From Pseudomonadota bacterium (GTDB taxonomy: Bacteria; Desulfobacterota; Desulfovibrionia; Desulfovibrionales; Desulfovibrionaceae): a DNA stretch of 63,240 nucleotides. Made by a program: the position numbers and the translations under genes. Positions 47,721-57,186 of the stretch are shown piece by piece. The stretch's first letter is position 1; each line of letters starts with the position of its first letter. Location: assembly GCA_018817515.1 (NCBI GenBank), contig JAHIUD010000048.1, forward strand, positions 1 to 63,240. Reading direction: 5' to 3'. The notes under the pieces are model-generated. The model was not told the origin of the DNA and searched no databases. It worked only from the letters and a program-made list of their open reading frames with translations.

Positions 47721-49382
47721 ATGCTTCGCCTCACCGACATCCGCCTGCCCCTGCCCGACGGCCCGGCCCACGCCGAGGCCGAACTCCGCCATGCCGCTGC
47801 GCAGCGCCTGGGCCTGTCCGAGGCTGATCTCGCCTCGATGAGGGTTGTGCGCCGCAGCCTGGATGCCCGCAAGAAGAACGCCGCCGTGTTTCTCTACAGC
47901 CTGGACGTGTCTGTCCAGGACGAGGAGCGGGTCCTGTCCCGCTGCGCGCAGGGCAGCGGCGTGGCGCTGGCTCTCGAAAAGCTCTACCAATTTTCTGTGC
48001 AGGCACCGGCTGGCTACTCGGCGACCTCTGCGCGGCCTGTGGTCATCGGCGCTGGGCCTTGCGGCCTGTTCGCGGCGCTGGCTCTGGCTCAGGCCGGATT
48101 CGCGCCGCTGGTGCTGGAGCGCGGCCAGGCCATCGAGGACCGCGCGGCGAGCGTGGATGCCTTCTGGCGCGGCGGGCCGCTGGGGCCGGAGTCCAACGTG
48201 CAGTTCGGCGAGGGGGGGGCTGGCGCGTTTTCCGACGGCAAGCTGACCACGCAGATCAAGGAGCGCCGGGGCCGCTGCCGGAAAGTGCTGACCGAGCTTG
48301 TGGCCCATGGCGCGCCCGAGGACATCCTCTGGCAGCACAAGCCCCACGTGGGCACGGACCTGCTGCGCGGCGTGGTGCTGGGCCTGCGCCGGAGCATCCT
48401 GTCCCTGGGGGGCGAGGTGCGCTTCGGCGCGCGGGTGGACGGACTGGTCTCGCGCCAGGGCCGCGTTGCGGGCGTCAGACTTTCCGACGGCGTCGAGATA
48501 CCGGCCTCGGCGGTGATCCTGGCCGTGGGCCACAGCGCGCGCGATACCTTCGCCATGCTGCATGCGGGCGGCGTGCGCCTGGAGCAGAAGCAGTTCGCCA
48601 TGGGCTGCCGCGTGGAGCATCTGCAATGGGACATCGACCGGGCGCAGCTGCGCGACCTGGCCGGGCACCCGGCCTTGGGCCCTGCTGACTACAAGCTGGC
48701 CTACGCCTGCCAGGACGGCGGCGCGTCCGCTGGCCGCTCGGTCTACAGCTTCTGCATGTGTCCGGGCGGGTCGGTCATCGCGGCGGCCAGCGAGGAGGGC
48801 GGGGTGGTGACCAACGGCATGAGCCTGCACGCGCGCGCGGCCACCAACGGCAACAGCGCGCTTTTGGTGAACGTCGGCCCCGGAGATTTGGGCGATGACA
48901 ACCCGCTGGCGGGCGTGGAGTTTCAGCGCCACTGGGAGCGCCTGGCCTTCGAGCTTGGCGGGCGCGATTACACGGCCCCGGCCCAGAGCGTGGGCGATTT
49001 TCTGGCTGGCCGCGCCTCCCAGGGCTTCGGCCTGGTCCATCCGAGCTACGAGCCGGGCGTGCGTCCGGCGGACCTCACGCGCTGCCTGCCGGACTTTGTC
49101 TCTGCGGCCCTGCGCGAGGCCCTGCCGGCCTTTGACCGCAAACTGCGCGGCTTTGCCGATGCCCACGCGGTGCTCACGGGCGTGGAGACGCGCTCGTCCT
49201 CGCCGGTGCGCATCCTGCGCGGGGCGGACATGCAGAGCGTCGGGCTGCCGGGGCTGTTCCCGGCGGGCGAGGGCGCGGGCTACGCGGGCGGCATCGTGTC
49301 CAGCGCGGTGGATGGCCTGCGCGTGGCCGAGGCCGCGGCCTTGAGCCTGTGCGGTCTGCCGGTGCCCGACCTGGAATCGTGA
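47721..49382 (+). CDS. FAD-dependent dehydrogenase (COG2509-like)
   Basis: A 553-residue flavoprotein. ATG 47721 fits family starts (LRLTDIRLPL). Residues 1-95 are an N-terminal domain with RRSLDARKKNAAVFLYSLDV. The FAD-binding Rossmann motif is VVIGAGPCGLFAALALAQAG (about 102-121), followed by NVQFGEGGAGAFSDGKLTT, the family hallmark. The C-terminus has GLFPAGEGAGYAGGI, the second FAD contact. The physiological substrate of the family is unknown. The stop overlaps the next start (TGATG-like). Confidence 0.9.
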   Translation: MLRLTDIRLPLPDGPAHAEAELRHAAAQRLGLSEADLASMRVVRRSLDARKKNAAVFLYSLDVSVQDEERVLSRCAQGSGVALALEKLYQFSVQAPAGYSATSARPVVIGAGPCGLFAALALAQAGFAPLVLERGQAIEDRAASVDAFWRGGPLGPESNVQFGEGGAGAFSDGKLTTQIKERRGRCRKVLTELVAHGAPEDILWQHKPHVGTDLLRGVVLGLRRSILSLGGEVRFGARVDGLVSRQGRVAGVRLSDGVEIPASAVILAVGHSARDTFAMLHAGGVRLEQKQFAMGCRVEHLQWDIDRAQLRDLAGHPALGPADYKLAYACQDGGASAGRSVYSFCMCPGGSVIAAASEEGGVVTNGMSLHARAATNGNSALLVNVGPGDLGDDNPLAGVEFQRHWERLAFELGGRDYTAPAQSVGDFLAGRASQGFGLVHPSYEPGVRPADLTRCLPDFVSAALREALPAFDRKLRGFADAHAVLTGVETRSSSPVRILRGADMQSVGLPGLFPAGEGAGYAGGIVSSAVDGLRVAEAAALSLCGLPVPDLES

Positions 49383-50407
49383 TGAAGGCCTGGAGTCCTG
49401 AGATGCATGCCGACCAGCATTCCGCAGCCGACGAATGCCTGTTCCCCCTGCCGACAGTCCTGCCCGGCTGGATGGATTCCGGCACGTTCACGGGCTACCT
49501 CGCCGCGCCGGGCTTTCTGCCTGAGCTTTTGTCCGAGCTGGGCCTCTCCGGCGGGTCCGGGCCTGGGCATGTGGTTTATGGTGATCTCGTCTTCACCATG
49601 AACCAGGCGCAGCCCGCAGGCTGGGCGCAGAACACCTGGCTGGACGCGCGGCTCGTGCCCGCGCCGAGCATTGGCCAGGCGGCCAAGGCCCTGAAGGGGC
49701 TTCAGCGCAACTGGTGGCCGCACCCGGTGCGTCTGGCCCGGCGCAGCGCGCTCATCACCGACAAGCTGCCCAAGGTCTCGGCCCGGCCGCAGGTTTTCGG
49801 CGAAAGCGCGCCCACGGCCCCGCTGGGCTCGTGGACCCTGTGGGACGAGGGCTGGCTCATCGCCGCGCCCACGTGTTCAAGCCCCTACCCGGACGGCCAG
49901 CCGCAGTTCGTGGAGGACCGCGAGAGCGCGCCCAGCCGGGCGTACTTGAAGCTCTGGGAGACCTTCACCCTGCTTGGTGTCGCACCCCGGCCCGACGAGC
50001 TGTGCCTGGACCTGGGATCGAGCCCCGGCGGCTGGACCTGGGTGCTGGCGAGCCAGGGCGCGCGGGTGTTCAGCGTGGACAAGGCTCCGCTTGATCCGCG
50101 TATTCAGGCCATGAAAAACGTGGACCATTGCCTGGGCAGCGGCTTCGGGCTCGACCCGGCCATGGCGGCCACGCCGGAGAATCCCGTGGACTGGCTGTTC
50201 TCGGACATGGCCTGCTACCCGGAGCGCCTGCTGGGGCTCATCCAGCGCTGGCTGGAGGCCGGGGCCTGCCGCAATTTCGTCTGCACCCTGAAGTTCCAGG
50301 CCGAGACCGACCACGCCACCGCGCGCGCCTTTGCGGCCATCCCAGGCTCGCGGCTGCTGCACCTGGCGCACAACAAGCACGAGCTGACCTGGGCGCTGTT
50401 GCGCTGA
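49382..50407 (+). CDS. RlmM/FtsJ-type 2'-O-ribose methyltransferase
   Basis: About 341 residues if the ATG at 49382 is used; an ATG at 49403 with GGAG 8 nt upstream is an alternative. The FtsJ-type core is LDLGSSPGGWTWVLASQGA (SAM motif I) and VFSVDKAPLDP, with the K-D-K catalytic residues plausible in the DLGSSPGG region, FSDMACYPER and CTLKFQ. The N-terminal half resembles the substrate-binding part of RlmM, which methylates C2498 of 23S rRNA. A strong shared terminator follows. Confidence 0.82.
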   Translation: MKAWSPEMHADQHSAADECLFPLPTVLPGWMDSGTFTGYLAAPGFLPELLSELGLSGGSGPGHVVYGDLVFTMNQAQPAGWAQNTWLDARLVPAPSIGQAAKALKGLQRNWWPHPVRLARRSALITDKLPKVSARPQVFGESAPTAPLGSWTLWDEGWLIAAPTCSSPYPDGQPQFVEDRESAPSRAYLKLWETFTLLGVAPRPDELCLDLGSSPGGWTWVLASQGARVFSVDKAPLDPRIQAMKNVDHCLGSGFGLDPAMAATPENPVDWLFSDMACYPERLLGLIQRWLEAGACRNFVCTLKFQAETDHATARAFAAIPGSRLLHLAHNKHELTWALLR

Positions 50408-50430
50408 GGCTTTCCCGCCTGGCCAAAGAA

Positions 50431-50465
50431 AAGACCCCGGGGCAAGCGCTCCGGGGTCTTTGTTT
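50431..50465. terminator. Bidirectional terminator
   Basis: AAGACCCCGG (50431-50440) pairs with CCGGGGTCTT (50451-50460), with T-rich sequence on both sides. It serves the methyltransferase (+) and the DASS gene (-). Confidence 0.93.
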
Positions 50466-50485
50466 TGGTTGTGTGCGGGGCTCTT

Positions 50486-52165
50486 CTAGCCGTAGATGCC
50501 CATGAGGTAGGGCACCCCGATGATCACGAGGGCGCCCAGGAAGATGACGCCGAAGATGAAGCCCTGGAGCCAGAAGTCCTTCCGGGAGATGAAGCCGCTG
50601 CCGTAGTAGATGGGGCTTGGGCCGGTGGCGTACGGGGTGATGATGCCCATGATGCCCAGGCTGACGCAGAGCAGCATGGCCAACAGCTTGATGTTCACGC
50701 CGGGGATGACCGCCGCCGTGGTCAGGAACACGGGCAGAAGCGCCGTCACGTGGGCCGTGATGCTGGCGAAGAGGTAGTGCACCACGAAGAACAGCACCAG
50801 CAGCATGACCACGATGGTCATGGGCGAGTAGGCGGCCATGGCTCCGGCGCTGGTGGCGGCGAACCACTTCAGGAAGCCGACCTTGGCCAGGCCGTCGGCC
50901 AGGGTCACCAGAGTGGCGAACCAGAACAGCACGTTCCAGGCCTGCTTGTGGCCGAGCAGGTCATCCCAGGTGATGACGCCCGTGAGGATCATCAGCGTCA
51001 GCGCGATGAGCGCCACCAGGGTGGCGTCCAGGTAGGCGCTGCCGAAGATCCAGCCCAGCAGGGCGAAGAGCGCCAAGCCGGCCATGGTCAGTTCCTTGCT
51101 GGTGATGGAACCGAGCTTGGCCAGTTCCTTGGCGGCCCAGATGGGGGCGTCCTCAGAGACCTTCTGAGTGGGCGGATACAGGACATAGGCCAGCCAGGGC
51201 GTGGCCAGGAACAGGGCGATGCCCACAGGCGCGAAGGCCGTGAACCATTCACTCCAGGCGATCTTCACGCCGATGGTCTTTTCCACGATGGACAGGGCCA
51301 GCAGGTTCGGGGCCAGACCGGTGAGGAACATGGAGCTGGTGATGCAGGTGGTGGCCAGCGCCACCCACATGAGATAGCCGCCGATCTTGCGCGGCTCGTG
51401 GTCCGGGGTGGAGCCGTAAAGCTCCGGGATGTTCTTGATGATGGGGAAGATGGTCCCGCCGCTGCGCGCGGTGTTGGACGGCATGAACGGCGCCAGGGCC
51501 AGGTCGCTCAGCGCCACGGCGTAGCCCAGGCCAAGGGTGCGCTTGCCCAGGGCCTTGATGAGCAGAAGCGAGATGCGCTTGCCCAGGCCGGTCTTCTCAT
51601 AGCCCAGGGCGAACATGAAGGCGATGAAGATGAGCCATACGGTGCCGTTGGAGAATCCGGCCAGGGCCCACTTGATTTCGTCGGAGGGCTTGGGCTTCTT
51701 CACGGCGGGCTTGGCAGCGTCAGCCTTGGGCGCATCGGTCTTTGCAGCATCTGCAGCAACAGCGGGCTTTGCAGCGTCGGTCTTCACAGCGTCGGTCTTG
51801 GCTGCTGCGGCGGGTGCGGCAGCAGGCTTGGCTGCGTCGGCCTTGGGAGCCTCGGGCGCCTTCACGCCGTCAGGCGGCTTGGGCGCATCCGCAGGCTTGG
51901 CGGCGTCGACCTTGGCCGCTTCGGGCTTGGGCGCGGGGGCCTTGGGGGGCTCCGGCGCGGGCACGAGCATCAGCGAGGCGCAGAGCACCACGCCGACGAG
52001 ACCAACCGCGGCGGCGGGAATGGGCTCCAGGATGAGCGCCACGACCACGCCGACGAAGATGGAGAAATATTGCCAGGCGAACGGCTCAAGTCCCTGGGGG
52101 GTGGGGATGGCCCAAATCGCCAAGGCAGCCAGAATGGGCAGAAGTCCTTTCCAAAGCTTGCTCAC
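50486..52165 (-). CDS. DASS-family anion:sodium symporter with low-complexity insert
   Basis: A 559-residue transporter of the SLC13/DASS (2-oxoglutarate/malate type) family. The family's substrate and sodium motifs are in LAPFMPSNTARSGGTIFPI and TSSMFLTGLAPNLLAL. About 12 helices. Unusually, residues about 72-160 after the second helix are a long Ala/Lys/Pro/Asp-rich stretch made of degenerate KxDAAKPA units (for example AKTDAVKTDAAKPAVAADAA). This insert must be outside the membrane. Substrate is probably a dicarboxylate; sulfate is possible. Confidence 0.9.
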   Translation of the reverse strand: MSKLWKGLLPILAALAIWAIPTPQGLEPFAWQYFSIFVGVVVALILEPIPAAAVGLVGVVLCASLMLVPAPEPPKAPAPKPEAAKVDAAKPADAPKPPDGVKAPEAPKADAAKPAAAPAAAAKTDAVKTDAAKPAVAADAAKTDAPKADAAKPAVKKPKPSDEIKWALAGFSNGTVWLIFIAFMFALGYEKTGLGKRISLLLIKALGKRTLGLGYAVALSDLALAPFMPSNTARSGGTIFPIIKNIPELYGSTPDHEPRKIGGYLMWVALATTCITSSMFLTGLAPNLLALSIVEKTIGVKIAWSEWFTAFAPVGIALFLATPWLAYVLYPPTQKVSEDAPIWAAKELAKLGSITSKELTMAGLALFALLGWIFGSAYLDATLVALIALTLMILTGVITWDDLLGHKQAWNVLFWFATLVTLADGLAKVGFLKWFAATSAGAMAAYSPMTIVVMLLVLFFVVHYLFASITAHVTALLPVFLTTAAVIPGVNIKLLAMLLCVSLGIMGIITPYATGPSPIYYGSGFISRKDFWLQGFIFGVIFLGALVIIGVPYLMGIYG

Positions 52166-52282
52166 AATGACCTCCAGAGGTTGAGGGAACGGTCTGGACC
52201 AGTAGCGCTAAGTACTTGAACAATTTTTCACAAAGTACACCCGGGTGCAAGTGGTGTCCAGTGTTTGGCGGGGAGAACATGC

Positions 52283-53167
52283 TCAGCCTGTGAAATCTTC
52301 CGCCAGTTCCGCCGCGTGGTAGCTGCTGCGCACCAGGGGCGCGCAGAACATCTTTGGCACGCCAAGCGAGCGCCCGTAGTCCGCCAGGGCGTCGAACTCC
52401 TCGGGCGGCATGTAGCGCGCCACCGCCGGGTGCAGGCGCGAGGGCCGCATGTACTGGCCCACGGTGATCATGGTGCAGCCGACGTTGGCCAGATCGCGGA
52501 TGGTCTGCCTGATCTCCTCGTCGGTCTCGCCCAGGCCCACCATGAGCCCGCTCTTGGCCGGGGTTCCCCTTTGGTCTGCGGCCACGCGCCGCAACAGTTC
52601 CAGGCTCTGTACGTAGTCGGCCTGGGGGCGGATGGCCGGGTACAGGCGCGGAGCGGTCTCCACGTTGTGGTTCAGCACGTCCGGCCTCGCCGCCAGCACG
52701 GTTTCAAGGGCAGCCGCGTCGCCCTTGAAGTCGGGGATGAGCACTTCCACGGTGCATTCGGGCAGGCGTTCGCGGAGCTGGCGGATGGTGGCGGCGAAAT
52801 GCCCGGCCCCGCCGTCGGGCAGGTCGTCGCGGGTGACGGAGGTCACGACCACGTGCTTCAGGCCCAGGCGTGCCGCGCCCTCGGCCACGCGCCGGGGCTC
52901 GTCGTCATCCACGGGCTCTGGCGCGCCGGGGTTGATGTTGCAGAAAGCGCAGTTACGCGTGCACTCGCGGCCCAGGATAAGGAAGGTGGCCACGGACTGC
53001 GAGAAGCACTCCCAGGTGTTGGGGCAGCGCGCGCTCTGGCACACGGTGTTCAGGGCCAGATCGTCCAGCAGGCCGCGCGTACTGGCGAAGGTCCTGTTGC
53101 TGGGCAGCTTGACCCTAAGCCAGGGGGGGATGCGCAAAGCGGGCGCGGAATTCTCTGGTGAGGACAT
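52283..53167 (-). CDS. lipA: Lipoyl synthase
   Basis: A 294-residue radical SAM enzyme. The auxiliary [4Fe-4S] cluster Cys are in NTVCQSARCPNTWECFSQ (C-x4-C-x5-C) and the radical SAM motif is ECTRNCAFCNI (C-x3-C-x2-C). The C-terminal R-S-S-Y signature is VRSSYHAAEL. It inserts sulfur at C6 and C8 of octanoyl groups. The start overlaps the end of lipB by 53 bp. Confidence 0.96.
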   Translation of the reverse strand: MSSPENSAPALRIPPWLRVKLPSNRTFASTRGLLDDLALNTVCQSARCPNTWECFSQSVATFLILGRECTRNCAFCNINPGAPEPVDDDEPRRVAEGAARLGLKHVVVTSVTRDDLPDGGAGHFAATIRQLRERLPECTVEVLIPDFKGDAAALETVLAARPDVLNHNVETAPRLYPAIRPQADYVQSLELLRRVAADQRGTPAKSGLMVGLGETDEEIRQTIRDLANVGCTMITVGQYMRPSRLHPAVARYMPPEEFDALADYGRSLGVPKMFCAPLVRSSYHAAELAEDFTG

Positions 53168-53780
53168 CCTTTACTTCCTTCATTTCTATAGCGCTGGCTA
53201 CTGCGCCTTTTGCGGCTTGCCGCGCCAGCGAGGTGGGCGCGGCCCCGTCGATGCCGCAGAGGGTGATGAGCTCGAACAGGGATACGTCCGGTCCGACGTT
53301 GAGCGCCAGGCCGTGGTAGGTGACCCCGCGCTTCACGCCGATGCCCATGGAGCAGAGCTTGCTCTGCCCCCCCGCCTGACAGCTGGTCCACACGCCGGGG
53401 TAGCCTGGGCGGCGCTCGGCCGCCACGCCGAAGTGCACGCAGGTGCGGATGACGGCTTCTTCCATGTCCGCGAAAAACTGGCGGATGCCGCCTTGGCGGC
53501 GGTCTACGCGAAAGATGGGATAGGCCACCAGCTGGCCGGGGAAGTGGCAGGTGATGTTGCCGCCGCGCTTGGTCTGGGCCAACTCGATGCCCTGGCTTTG
53601 CAGGAACGCCGCGCTGACGTGCAGGTTCTCCTGGCCCCCCTGCCTGCCCAGGGTGATGACCCTCGGGTGCTCCACCAGGAACAGCGTCTGCGCGCCGCCC
53701 GCCAGCACCTCGGCCAGGGCCGCCAGTTGCAGCGCCTCGGCCTCGCCATAGGCCATGAGCCCCAGGTCAACGACGCGCAT
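53115..53780 (-). CDS. lipB: Octanoyltransferase
   Basis: A 221-residue LipB. Motifs: LVEHPRVITLGRQGG, RGGNITCHFPGQLVAYPI (the RGG-x-x-T-x-H-x-P-G-Q-L signature), and KLCSMGIGVKRGVTYHGLALNV with the catalytic Cys expected later at TLCGIDG. It moves octanoate from ACP to lipoyl domains for LipA. It lies 3 bp after the next gene's start side (the Rsm22-like stop is at 53784), so all three may be one operon. Confidence 0.95.
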   Translation of the reverse strand: MRVVDLGLMAYGEAEALQLAALAEVLAGGAQTLFLVEHPRVITLGRQGGQENLHVSAAFLQSQGIELAQTKRGGNITCHFPGQLVAYPIFRVDRRQGGIRQFFADMEEAVIRTCVHFGVAAERRPGYPGVWTSCQAGGQSKLCSMGIGVKRGVTYHGLALNVGPDVSLFELITLCGIDGAAPTSLARQAAKGAVASAIEMKEVKDVLTREFRARFAHPPLA

Positions 53781-53783
53781 CGG

Positions 53784-55475
53784 CTATTTCTTGGCCTGCT
53801 GCTTGCCGGCTTTGCGGGCAGCCCTGGAGGGCTTGGCTCCTGACTTGCCACTGGCCTTGCCGCCCTTGGGCTTGCTCACGACCTTGACGGCGGGCTTGCC
53901 CGGCTTTTTCTTGACGTTGCGGCGGGCAGCCATACGCGCCGCGTCCTGCACCTGCTCATCGGCGAACAGGTCCTCGGCGTAGGTTTCGTCAGCAGCCTTT
54001 ATTTCTGCGGGCTTTGCGTGGGCCTTGGGCTTGGGACCGCGTTTGAGCGGACGCTCAGAGGGCAAACGGTCCGAAGGCAAACGGTCAGCAGGCAGGCGCG
54101 GCGGTTTTCCGTCCTGCGCGGACGGGCTTGTGGCGTCTTGTCTGGTCATGGGCTTGGCCTTGGGCTTGTGCTTGGTCACGCGCTCCATGGGCCGCTCGGA
54201 CGGCAGGCGCGGTGGCTTGCGCTTGGGCCTTTCCGGCGCTGCGCCTCCAGGCTGGGCGCTGGCCGCAACGGGTGCTGGTGCATCGCCGCCGGAGACATGT
54301 TTCAGGGGCAGCACCAGCGCGCCGGACTTGGCGTCCTTTTCCGGGCTCTCCGGCCAGGCGGCCTCCAGCAGGGTGCCGGGCATGGGCACCAAGTGCTTGT
54401 GCGGCAGGGAGAGGAGCGTCAGGCCGCGTTCCGAGCAGGCATACTGGCCGTAGCGGCTGTACGGGCTCTCGCCCTCCTTGCCGGAGGCGGGCAGCTCAAA
54501 GGCGCCGGACACGGCGCGCACCAGGCTCTTGCCCGGCGCGGCTTCGAGCTTGCGCCCCTTGGTCGAGAAGTGCAGGAAGCTCAAGGAGACATTGTCCTTG
54601 GTCAGCCGGGCGTCTTCGGACTGGCGCTTGAGCCAGGCCGGGGCGGCTTCCGCGTCAAAATTGAAATGGCACCAGGCCGTGTAGCCGCGCCCGCTCATGG
54701 GGCAGGCGCTGGTGTGCGGGCAGGGGGCAAGCGGCTTCAGGCCCCGGTGCAGCAGGCCGCGCCGCAGGGCCGAGAGCAGATGCGCCGAGGGCCGGATGCC
54801 GGGCTCCACGATCATGAGCTGGCCTGTGGGGGTGAGCATGGAGGAGAGGTGCCCGGCCAGGCTGTCGGCTTCCTCCAATAGAGCGCCTTCGCTGCGCTCC
54901 AGCACCTCGTTCACGGCATTGGCCATGATCACCAGGTCGGCCTTTTCGCGCAGGCGCTCGTCCAGCGAACCCTTGACCAGGGTGACGCGCCAGGGCTCAA
55001 GCCCGTGCTTGGAGGCCAGGCTCTTCAGGGCGTCCAGGCCAAGGCGCATGGGCTTTTGCGCGCGGTCCACGCAGATGAAGTGCAGCTTGCGGTGGCGCAG
55101 GTGCGGGCGGGCCATCCACAGGGCAATGGCCGCCGTGAGCGGTCCGGACCCCAGGTCGATGATCGTGGCCTCGGCCTCGGGCGTGTCGCCGCCGGGATCC
55201 AGGGCCAGCCCGGCGAACAGCACCCCCAGGCGGTAGATGTTCCAGGGCAGGAAATAGCGCATGTAGGCCGAGAGCGCCGCCGGGTCGGACAGATAGTCGC
55301 GCTTGAGCTCGTCACGCTCGTCGGTCAAAAGGTGCGAGAGCTGGCGGATCTGGCGCGGCAGCTCGTGGCGGTGCTGGCGGCGCATGGGCATGACCGCGTC
55401 GAGGTGCTTGGAGAAGCCCGCAAGCTGGCCCAGGAAGTCGCCACCGGGGCGTGTGAAGATCTGTTCAGGCGACAT
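53784..55475 (-). CDS. Rsm22-like methyltransferase with long basic tail
   Basis: 563 residues from ATG 55475. The methyltransferase core has motif I IIDLGSGPLTAAIALW and post-motifs FICVDRAQKPMRLGLDAL and LVIMANAVNEVLERSE. The Rsm22 family's Cys cluster lies in PCPHTSACPMSGRGYTAWCHF. The last 150 residues are Lys/Arg/Pro/Ala-rich, with repeats RLPSERPMERV, RLPADRLPSDRLPSERPLKR and a KKPGKPAVKVVSK end, probably an RNA- or ribosome-binding tail. Overlaps the next gene by 11 bp. Confidence 0.85.
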   Translation of the reverse strand: MSPEQIFTRPGGDFLGQLAGFSKHLDAVMPMRRQHRHELPRQIRQLSHLLTDERDELKRDYLSDPAALSAYMRYFLPWNIYRLGVLFAGLALDPGGDTPEAEATIIDLGSGPLTAAIALWMARPHLRHRKLHFICVDRAQKPMRLGLDALKSLASKHGLEPWRVTLVKGSLDERLREKADLVIMANAVNEVLERSEGALLEEADSLAGHLSSMLTPTGQLMIVEPGIRPSAHLLSALRRGLLHRGLKPLAPCPHTSACPMSGRGYTAWCHFNFDAEAAPAWLKRQSEDARLTKDNVSLSFLHFSTKGRKLEAAPGKSLVRAVSGAFELPASGKEGESPYSRYGQYACSERGLTLLSLPHKHLVPMPGTLLEAAWPESPEKDAKSGALVLPLKHVSGGDAPAPVAASAQPGGAAPERPKRKPPRLPSERPMERVTKHKPKAKPMTRQDATSPSAQDGKPPRLPADRLPSDRLPSERPLKRGPKPKAHAKPAEIKAADETYAEDLFADEQVQDAARMAARRNVKKKPGKPAVKVVSKPKGGKASGKSGAKPSRAARKAGKQQAKK

Positions 55476-57186
55476 GGCGCAGCACCATCCTTTCAACGTA
55501 GAGGGAGCCGAAATCCGGCTCGGAAGCAAGATCGAGCACCCGGCACTTGCCGGGCAGACCGAGAACCCAGTCCCAGGCCTTGGGGTCGCCGAGGAGCACG
55601 CGCGCCCCGGCAAGGGAGGTATTGCCCGCGCGGCGCACGCGGCCCAGAAGCGCCTCCGGCAAAAAACCCAGGGTGGCCAGGTCCGTCATGTCCACATGCT
55701 CGCCCATGGCCCCGGCCAGGTACACCCCGGCCAGCGCTCCGGGCGCAAGGCCCGCCTCGGTCAGCAGGCGCGACAAGGCCAGATTGAAAGCCGCTTTGAC
55801 CTTGACCAGCTCCTCCACGTCCGAGGCTGGGAGCAGCAGGCCGTGGCCCAGGTCCAGCGCCTGCTCGCCACTGAGGGTGATGAGCTCTTTGGCCAGCCTT
55901 TTGCCCAGGGGCGTGGCGGGTACCACGAAGCGCCCCGACTCGTCCAGCACCCCGGCCCGCCGCAACGTGGCCGCCAGCGACAGGTAGCCTACGCCGGTGA
56001 TGCCGGGATCCTCATCCGGGAGCGGCGAACGCCCGATGTATTCGGGCCGCAGGCCCACCGGGGTCAGGGCAAAGGCGCGCACTGCTCCGGGCGCGGCTAC
56101 GCGGCCATGGCGCAGGCCTACGCCCTCCAGTGCCGGGCCCATGGGCACGCTGGCCAGCAGGTATTCGCCGGGCGAGAGCGCCAGCACGAATTCGCCGTTG
56201 GTGCCCAGGTCGGCCAAAAGATACGGATAGGCGGGCGGGCCGCCCTCTGCCTCGGCAGGCGCGAAGTGCAGGGCCGCCAGCCCGGCGCTCAGGTCCGCGC
56301 CCACAAAGGGCGCCAATAGCGGCGGGATCAAGGCGCCTGGCAAGTCCGGCGCGAGCGTGCGCTCAGTGCCGCCCGCGAAGTCCAGGCGGTAGGGGGCGCG
56401 GGCCAGGCCGGCGAGCATCTCCGGGGGCAGGCCGAGCAGAAGATAGGTCATGGCGCTGTTGCCCGCCACGCACAGCCGGGTGATCTTGCCGCCGTGGGTG
56501 CTTTCGGCCCCGCGCACCAGCTCGCGCAGACGCGAGATCAACAGCCGGGAGAGGGTCTCGGCCCCGCCGGGCTTTGCAGCGTAGGCCAGACGCGACATGA
56601 CCTCGCTGCCCAGGCCCATCTGGGGGTTCAGCCCTTGGCCTGAGGACAAAAGTTGGCCTGTTGCGCTCTGCACTGCCCAGTGGATGCTCGTGGTGCCCAG
56701 GTCGATTGACAGTGATGCGGCCAAGGCCGCGGGCCCGCTCGTGGAGATGATGGGAGTGTTGATTGTCGTCGACAGTGATGCGGCCAAGGCCGCGGGCCCT
56801 GTTGTGGGGGGGACAGGGACAGAGAATTCGCCTGTGGCCGCGCCAGGGGCCTGGCCTGCAAGGACAACGCGCGGCCGGGCCGAGCGCTTGGGCTCGGGCA
56901 GCTCGATCTGGCAGGCCTCGGCCTGGTGCAGGCAGGAAAGCCGCCAGCCCTGGGCCACGGCCTCCTCGCCCAGACGCTTCAATTCCTCGGCAGCGGGCGC
57001 GGGCGGGGCGGAGACGTAGCGCACCCGGCACAGGCCGCATTTGCCCAGGCCAGCGCAGAGCGGCACGCCCTCCCAAAGGTCGGCCAGGAAGATCGCCTGG
57101 GCCAGGGTCTGGCCTTGGCCCGGAATTTGATCATGGGCCGGGGCGAGCTCAAGGGTTCTGGCGTCATGGGTCTTGATGCGGATCAT
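55465..57186 (-). CDS. ASKHA-ATPase/2Fe-2S ferredoxin fusion (RACE-like)
   Basis: A 573-residue protein. N-terminal 2Fe-2S domain with Cys44, 50, 53 and 85 (LCAGLGKCGLCRVRY, LSCLHQ). The ASKHA ATPase part has phosphate-1 motif LSIDLGTTSIHWAV and adenosine motif AGAMGEHVD. Such proteins reductively activate corrinoid enzymes using ATP. Between the two domains a segment is duplicated: GPAALAASLS occurs twice, encoded by a 28-nt exact DNA repeat at 56709-56736 and 56771-56798. The start overlaps the kinase stop by 4 bp. Confidence 0.88.
   Translation of the reverse strand: MIRIKTHDARTLELAPAHDQIPGQGQTLAQAIFLADLWEGVPLCAGLGKCGLCRVRYVSAPPAPAAEELKRLGEEAVAQGWRLSCLHQAEACQIELPEPKRSARPRVVLAGQAPGAATGEFSVPVPPTTGPAALAASLSTTINTPIISTSGPAALAASLSIDLGTTSIHWAVQSATGQLLSSGQGLNPQMGLGSEVMSRLAYAAKPGGAETLSRLLISRLRELVRGAESTHGGKITRLCVAGNSAMTYLLLGLPPEMLAGLARAPYRLDFAGGTERTLAPDLPGALIPPLLAPFVGADLSAGLAALHFAPAEAEGGPPAYPYLLADLGTNGEFVLALSPGEYLLASVPMGPALEGVGLRHGRVAAPGAVRAFALTPVGLRPEYIGRSPLPDEDPGITGVGYLSLAATLRRAGVLDESGRFVVPATPLGKRLAKELITLSGEQALDLGHGLLLPASDVEELVKVKAAFNLALSRLLTEAGLAPGALAGVYLAGAMGEHVDMTDLATLGFLPEALLGRVRRAGNTSLAGARVLLGDPKAWDWVLGLPGKCRVLDLASEPDFGSLYVERMVLRHVA
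56709..56798. repeat. Internal duplication in the ASKHA gene
   Basis: Two exact copies of a 28-nt sequence beginning GACAGTGATGCGGCC, start to start 62 bp. The inner copy encodes the lead-in to the phosphate-1 motif; the outer copy duplicates it in a linker. Confidence 0.85.
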
